Assembly (NCBI GenBank): GCA_903854805.1
Contig: CAINXK010000404.1
Location: 1-11,488, forward strand
Reading direction: 5' to 3'
Length of the DNA stretch: 11,488 bases
DNA from: an uncultured Anaerolineae bacterium
Lineage (GTDB): Bacteria; Chloroflexota; Anaerolineae; Anaerolineales; Villigracilaceae
This document shows positions 6,816 through 11,488 of this stretch, one piece after another. Below the pieces are notes generated by a model that was not told the DNA's origin, searched no databases, and saw only the letters and a list, made by a program, of their open reading frames with translations. Position numbers and translations under genes: made by a program. Position 1 is the stretch's first letter. Every line of letters begins with the position of its first letter.

Positions 6816-8759
6816 ATGTTCTTTTATTTAAACCCCAGGAACTGGCCCATCATGATCAAGATTGCCGCAGCCTTATTGGTGGCATCCTTAATCCCGGTCA
6901 TCATCACTGCATACTATGGCTTATCAGTCAGTCGTGGCACCATCGAAAATTCAGAATACCGCAACCTTGAACTACTGGCTGCCGCCACGGCTGAACGCCT
7001 CGACCAGTTAATGCTCGATAACGTCATTTCCGCCTCGCAGCTGGGCAGTGACAATGAAATTATCGACCTGCTCGCAAATTCAAGCAATCCGTCGCCCGCA
7101 ACCCGCGCTTCGGTTTCGGCATCGCTTCAACGCATCCTTGAAACCAACCCACAATACGAATACGTCTACCTGTTGGATGCCAAAGGAAAAGTTGTCATCT
7201 CCAAGCAGCTCGGCACCGTACCCACTGTTGAGGGCCAGACCTTTGCCAACCGGGCTTATTACCTTCAAACCATGAAGGGCAATCCATACATTGATGTCCT
7301 GGTGGGACGCACCAGCAAGAAATTAGGGTTTTATTTTTCTGCGCCAGTCATGGGCGCCATCGGCAAGCCCATCGGCGTCGCCATCATCAAGCTCAAAGGC
7401 GAAGCCATCACCGATATCATCAATAAATTCAAAGCCGGCAAGACCGGTTACGCTTTCCTGTTGGATCAGGATGGCGTGGTCGTCTCGCACCCCAACCCCG
7501 ATTGGTATTACCACAGCCTGATCCCACTTACCGATGAAACCCAACTCAAAGTGGGGCAGCGCTTCATGATCAGCGGCTGTGAAGACCCCAAAAACCTGAC
7601 AGACTGCAAAGTCAAAAGCTTGAACCTTGCTCCACTGGCCGCCATCGCTGGAGAATCCGATATTGTCCGGCATGCCACCTACAAACTACCATCCGATGGC
7701 AGCGAGCGCATCGTAGGTATTGCAAACACCAAGCAGTTGAATTGGAGTGTAGGCGTAGACGAGGCCAAGAAAGAGTTCACAGCGCCGCTTGACGAAGTAG
7801 CCCAGCGCATACTGATCAGCGTCTTCGTGATCGGCATCCTGGCCATCATTATCGCCATCATCCTGGCACGCGTCATCACTCAGCCCCTGGGTCAATTATC
7901 ATTGGCGGCCCAATCTGTCGAAAGGGGCGAAACCCTTGACCCAGCCGGGTTCGCAACGGTCATGCAGCAGGGTGATGAAGTTGGCCACCTGGCGCTGGTT
8001 TTCAACAACATGGTCAAAGCCTTGCACGCGCGTGTTTCAGAACTACACACCATTAACATCGTCTCGCGCACCATCTCATCCAGCTTCAACATCGGCAACA
8101 CCCTGACCCTGGTGCTCAATTCGCTGCGCAAGGTGGTACCCTACGACCGCGCCCTGGTGCTGTTATACGATCCCCAAAAAGACGAGCTGTACACTCGCGC
8201 CACTGCGGATGGGCGCGGCTTCTATCTCAACCGTGTCTGGGACCAGGACGACCGGCCAGCCATCCACACCCGCGCAGAAGCGCACATCCAACAGTTCTTT
8301 GACAAGCGCGAATCAAATCAGATTTCTGCCGATGGCAGCCGCGCAAGCATCAGCGTGCTAGTCCCAGACCTGAGCAAGCTCCTGGATATAAAAATAGATT
8401 ACGCACGCGAATGGGATGACTTCCAACCCAGATCTTACCTGGGAGTGCCCCTGCTCTTCAAGGATGAAATTATCGGCCTGATCGAACTCGTCAGTGCCAA
8501 GCCGGGCAGCTTCACCCCCGACCATGAACGCGTCCTGGAGTTGATCGCCGGGCAGGCAGCCATCGCCGTGCGCAATGCCCTGGATGTTGAACTACGCGAG
8601 ACCGAACTGCGCAAACAAATTGACGAACTGCAAATCGTGATCGATGAAGGCAAGAAACAAAAAAATGTAGCCGAAATCGTCGAAAGCGACTTCTTCCAGG
8701 AGCTGACCAGCAAAGCAAAGCAGATCCGCAGAAAACGCCAGGAAAATTCTGACAGCTAA
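6816..8759 (+). CDS. Cache-HAMP-GAF membrane sensor without an enzymatic output domain
   Basis: The 647-residue protein is a transmembrane signal receptor. Membrane helix 1 is at about residues 13-34; the extracytoplasmic double-Cache region spans about 40-325; helix 2 is at 333-352; HAMP spans 353-405 and a GAF domain about 415-575. The final 70 residues are charged and helical and contain ESDFFQELTSKAKQIRRKR near the end. No histidine kinase, GGDEF, cyclase, SpoIIE phosphatase or methyl-accepting domain follows, and the gene ends at a normal TAA, so this does not look truncated. From memory, unchecked, tails of this kind recur in bacterial Cache/GAF and cyclase proteins and may be a docking element. 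The only cysteines are Cys255 and Cys264, in a loop of the extracytoplasmic domain, where they could form a disulfide. It closes the three-gene cluster, 79 bases after the methyltransferase and just before a terminator-like hairpin. Confidence 0.94.
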   Translation: MFFYLNPRNWPIMIKIAAALLVASLIPVIITAYYGLSVSRGTIENSEYRNLELLAAATAERLDQLMLDNVISASQLGSDNEIIDLLANSSNPSPATRASVSASLQRILETNPQYEYVYLLDAKGKVVISKQLGTVPTVEGQTFANRAYYLQTMKGNPYIDVLVGRTSKKLGFYFSAPVMGAIGKPIGVAIIKLKGEAITDIINKFKAGKTGYAFLLDQDGVVVSHPNPDWYYHSLIPLTDETQLKVGQRFMISGCEDPKNLTDCKVKSLNLAPLAAIAGESDIVRHATYKLPSDGSERIVGIANTKQLNWSVGVDEAKKEFTAPLDEVAQRILISVFVIGILAIIIAIILARVITQPLGQLSLAAQSVERGETLDPAGFATVMQQGDEVGHLALVFNNMVKALHARVSELHTINIVSRTISSSFNIGNTLTLVLNSLRKVVPYDRALVLLYDPQKDELYTRATADGRGFYLNRVWDQDDRPAIHTRAEAHIQQFFDKRESNQISADGSRASISVLVPDLSKLLDIKIDYAREWDDFQPRSYLGVPLLFKDEIIGLIELVSAKPGSFTPDHERVLELIAGQAAIAVRNALDVELRETELRKQIDELQIVIDEGKKQKNVAEIVESDFFQELTSKAKQIRRKRQENSDS

Positions 8760-8773
8760 AGAACAGGTCAGAA

Positions 8774-8829
8774 AGCAGGTGATAGCTCTTCGCTCTTCCT
8801 ACCAGCGATCAGCTACCACCTGCTCTTTT
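8774..8829 (+). terminator. Rho-independent terminator-like hairpin after the sensor gene
   Basis: AGCAGGTG at 8774-8781 pairs with CACCTGCT at 8817-8824. After one A-C mismatch TAGCT pairs with AGCTA, and an inner CGCT/AGCG stem (8791-8794 with 8804-8807) closes the top. A short T-run, TTTT at 8826-8829, follows after one C. It begins 14 bases after the sensor stop codon. It probably ends most transcription of the ATPase-methyltransferase-sensor cluster, although the T-run is short and read-through into the transporter gene is possible. Confidence 0.7.
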
Positions 8830-8924
8830 ACCCGCCACGCCAGTGATCAGAACCAGGTCACCGTAAGTTACATTGCCCGCGCAGGTACCCATCTGCCGAA
8901 CCAACCTGATAGGTAAGCAGTAGC

Positions 8925-11488
8925 ATGAATCGATTTTTCAGCCGGTTGTTCAATCTCCGTTCAGGTGAAGGCGCAAAAGTCTTCATGCTTGTGTTGATAT
9001 TTTTTCTCTTCATCACCGGCACAGCCTGGGCTGAAACCATCATCGAATCATCTTTTTACTTCCTGGCCGGGGTCAGCCGTCTCTCGCAGGTCTTCATTCT
9101 GCACGCGCTTGTCTCGCTGATCGCCACAGCAGTTTACTCCGCTTTCGTAGACCAGACCTCCAACCAAAAACTGCTCGTGGCGGTCTGCGCGCTGGCTTCG
9201 CTCGCCATTGGTCTGGGAATGCTGCTGCTGCAAGTCAACCAGATCCTGGCCTACACCATCCTATATGTGCTGGTGCGCGCCGTGCGCACTTCCTTCATTC
9301 TCCACTGGTGGAACTATGCCAGCGACTTCTACGATGCGCGCGCCTCCAAACGGATTGTGCCGGTCATCAATGCCGCCTCGCGCTTCGCCATCATCGTAGC
9401 CGGGCTGACCATCCCACTGCTTAATCGCATCCTGGCCCCGACTGCCATCATCCTGCTCTGGGTGGTCACCCTGGTGATCATCGCCTTGCTCTCTTTGGTG
9501 ATGAACAAGCTGATCGCGCGCGAATCACTCGCAACCGGCTCCACCCCCATCCGCACCCAGCCCCGCAAACAACATATTTCCTATCGCCAGAATATTCGCG
9601 AGGGCTTCCAATACGTCTCGTCGTCAAATTATTTACGCTGGCTGGCGCTCTCAACTTTTTTGATGGTGATTGTTTTTGCCCTGCTGAACTATGAAGGCGG
9701 CAAGATCTTCGCCCAACAATTTAAAACCCGCGCCGAAATGACCAACTTCATCGGCTATCTGAATGGCATCACCAACCTGATCATGCTTCCGGTGCAGTTA
9801 TTCCTATTCAGCCGGGTGGTAACCAAAATCGGGGTTGGCAATGCCAATGCCATCTTCCCCTTCGGCACCTTTCTGATCTCCGGCGCAGTACTGGTCTCGC
9901 CGCTCTCGCTCGCCAGCGGCGCCTTGGCGCATTTCGATCGCAACACCTTCCGCTACTCCACCCAGGAATCAACCAACAATCTGCTCTATAACGCCGTGCC
10001 CGCGCGCGTCAAGGGCCGTTCGCGTTCCTTCATCGACGGGCTGGTCTTGCCTGTGGGCTTGCTGGCCAGCAGCGCCTGGCTAGAATTCGGCAAGCTGCTG
10101 CCGCCCAATTTATTCTTGCCCGTTCTGCTGGGCTTACCAGCCCTGGCTTATCTGCTCAGCAGCCTGATCCTGCGAAAATTATACTCACTCACCATGATCA
10201 CCCTGTTGGAACAGGAAGACTACGCTTCCCTACTACCAGCCGATGGCGACATTACCCTCTCAGCCAACCCGGCGGCCAAAACCATCCTGCTTAAAAAGCT
10301 GGTCGAAAGTAATGACGATGCCGTCATCCTGTTGATCGCGCGCATCATGACCGAAACCGCCGGCACCTCCGTGCTGCCCATTTTGGAAATGAAGGCCAAA
10401 GAAAGCGCCGCCCCCCTGCGCGCCGGGATCATCGATGCCATCGCCACCGCCGAAATCCAATCCATCTCGAGCAGCTCACTGGTGCGCTTTTACACATCCT
10501 TCCTGCGCGACCCGGATGAAAATGTGCGTCTGGCAGCCTTCAGCGGGCTCAAACAGGCTGCGGATCTCGCCAGCCCGGCCTTTCTGGAACAAGCCATCTG
10601 GCTGCTGCAAGATACCCATGGCAGCCTGCCCGGTCAAACCATCAATTACGAAATTCGCAGCCAGGCCCTGGCAGCCCTGCTCAACTCCAATAATCCTACC
10701 TACCACGAACGCGCCGAAACAGCCCTGCAACAACTGCTCCAGGATCCAGACCCCGGCGCGCGCAGCTGTGCCCTGGGCGCACTCGGAGCCCTGACAGGCA
10801 GCCAGCCGAGTCTGCTCGATCCCATCCTGGCCCACCTGCAAGATAGCTCTGACGAGGTCAGACAGCGAGCAATTGCCGCGCTGGAAACCCGCTCGGCCCA
10901 CCCGCTGCCCGCTCTGACTGTCCAAGCCACGCTGGCCGTCGCCCCCCTGATCCTGAAAGATCCGCTCGAAAAAGCACGCCTGTTGATGCTGAACACGCTG
11001 GAACGCCTCAGCACAAACCCGGCCATTACGCAAAATTCGACCATCATCTCTGCGCCCGTCCCACAGCGCGCCTACGCCCTGATCGCCAGCACCCTGGCAG
11101 ACCCCAGCCCGCAGATTCGCAAAAACGCCGAAGAAATCCTGGTCAGAGCCGGTGAAGCCTGCGTGCCCACCCTGCTCAAACTGCTCGGCACCGCCGGCAT
11201 TATCTCCACTCAGCAAACCATCTTAAAAGCAGTCCTGTGCCGCATCAACGTGCGCAACTATGGTGACCTGGCCGATGGGCAGATCATGAATGAGCTCAAA
11301 ACCATCTACACCCGAATTGCCCAGCTATATGGGCTGGTAAGTTTTCCCAGCGGCCCTGGGCTTGAATCCCTGCGCACCCTGCTGGGCGAACTGAACCTTA
11401 CCTCTCTGGATGCCATCTTCGACCTGCTCTCAGCTCGCTATGGCGCAAAACCCGTTCTGCGCATCACCCAATCCCTGGCCGCCGAATC
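8925..11488 (+). CDS. NTT/MFS-like membrane transporter fused to HEAT repeats, C-terminus outside window
   Basis: The frame is open for 854 codons from ATG 8925 to the edge. An in-frame TAG at 8910-8912 rules out a much earlier start, and an AGGTAAG-like site before the ATG is weak. Residues 1-420 hold about 11-12 hydrophobic helices (for example 19-37, 55-75, 83-103, 106-127, 145-168, 171-193, 237-256, 276-297, 306-326, 368-387, 395-417). A conserved-looking segment at 340-378 (ESTNNLLYNAVPARVKGRSR within it) resembles the ATP/ADP-translocase-like (Npt/NTT) branch of the major facilitator fold. Residues about 450-854 are soluble and contain HEAT/armadillo-like helix pairs, for example DPDENVRLAAFSGL near 530, SSDEVRQRAIAAL near 640 and DPSPQIRKNAEEIL near 726. 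Related fusions can end in a cyclic-nucleotide-binding domain; whether this one does is not visible. Transport of a nucleotide is possible but unproven, and the membrane part might instead act as a receptor. It follows a terminator-like hairpin. Confidence 0.88.
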   Translation, partial: MNRFFSRLFNLRSGEGAKVFMLVLIFFLFITGTAWAETIIESSFYFLAGVSRLSQVFILHALVSLIATAVYSAFVDQTSNQKLLVAVCALASLAIGLGMLLLQVNQILAYTILYVLVRAVRTSFILHWWNYASDFYDARASKRIVPVINAASRFAIIVAGLTIPLLNRILAPTAIILLWVVTLVIIALLSLVMNKLIARESLATGSTPIRTQPRKQHISYRQNIREGFQYVSSSNYLRWLALSTFLMVIVFALLNYEGGKIFAQQFKTRAEMTNFIGYLNGITNLIMLPVQLFLFSRVVTKIGVGNANAIFPFGTFLISGAVLVSPLSLASGALAHFDRNTFRYSTQESTNNLLYNAVPARVKGRSRSFIDGLVLPVGLLASSAWLEFGKLLPPNLFLPVLLGLPALAYLLSSLILRKLYSLTMITLLEQEDYASLLPADGDITLSANPAAKTILLKKLVESNDDAVILLIARIMTETAGTSVLPILEMKAKESAAPLRAGIIDAIATAEIQSISSSSLVRFYTSFLRDPDENVRLAAFSGLKQAADLASPAFLEQAIWLLQDTHGSLPGQTINYEIRSQALAALLNSNNPTYHERAETALQQLLQDPDPGARSCALGALGALTGSQPSLLDPILAHLQDSSDEVRQRAIAALETRSAHPLPALTVQATLAVAPLILKDPLEKARLLMLNTLERLSTNPAITQNSTIISAPVPQRAYALIASTLADPSPQIRKNAEEILVRAGEACVPTLLKLLGTAGIISTQQTILKAVLCRINVRNYGDLADGQIMNELKTIYTRIAQLYGLVSFPSGPGLESLRTLLGELNLTSLDAIFDLLSARYGAKPVLRITQSLAAE

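Noticed and set aside
10476..11216. A 246-residue minus-strand frame and a 115-residue frame at 10700-11047
   Set aside because: They are antisense to the HEAT-repeat part of the transporter-like gene. The glycine- and glutamine-rich composition is what the reverse strand of leucine/alanine-rich helices gives.
1..11488. tRNA, rRNA, CRISPR arrays, insertion sequences, attachment sites
   Set aside because: No cloverleaf, regularly spaced repeats, transposase-like protein or terminal inverted repeats were seen on either strand by eye.

Overview
The window looks like chromosomal DNA of a free-living, environmental bacterium with a large signalling repertoire, most likely a member of the Chloroflexota (Anaerolineae-like). 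That placement is inferred from the kinds of proteins present: a very long multi-PAS sensor, a ParA/MinD-like ATPase with an FRGGTGKSN P-loop, and a nucleotide-transporter-like membrane protein fused to HEAT repeats. No rRNA or other marker gene is present to confirm it. Base composition is moderately GC-rich and uniform, except for AT-rich stretches in the intergenic region around 4740-5190.

Layout: (1) 1-4662, minus strand: one uninterrupted reading frame of 1554 codons whose 3' end lies outside the window. It encodes a membrane sensor with two extracytoplasmic domains, four membrane segments, six complete PAS domains, a seventh PAS begun at the edge, and a GAF-like domain. The output domain is not visible. 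(2) 4663-5204: a 542-bp divergent intergenic region with promoter-like sequences, short repeated TGTCA/TGACA elements and a possible gene remnant. (3) 5205-8759, plus strand: three closely spaced genes with good ribosome binding sites. They encode a ParA/MinD-like ATPase, a metal-dependent O-methyltransferase-like enzyme and a Cache-HAMP-GAF membrane sensor that ends in a charged helical tail without a kinase, cyclase or methyl-accepting domain. (4) 8774-8829: a strong terminator-like hairpin. (5) 8925-11488, plus strand: the first 854 codons of an NTT/MFS-like membrane protein fused to HEAT-like repeats, running off the right edge.

How they may work together (inference): the sensor would read an extracytoplasmic ligand through its Cache domain and pass the signal through HAMP to GAF and the tail. 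Because the tail has no enzymatic output, a partner must carry the signal onward, and the ParA-like ATPase of the same cluster is the obvious candidate. The methyltransferase lies between the two and may modify a small molecule or a protein. The NTT-like/HEAT protein follows a terminator, so it may be transcribed separately or by read-through. This sensor-ATPase-methyltransferase set, with the transporter-like neighbour, is the best candidate here for a poorly described system. The long frames antisense to the two edge-truncated genes are shadows.
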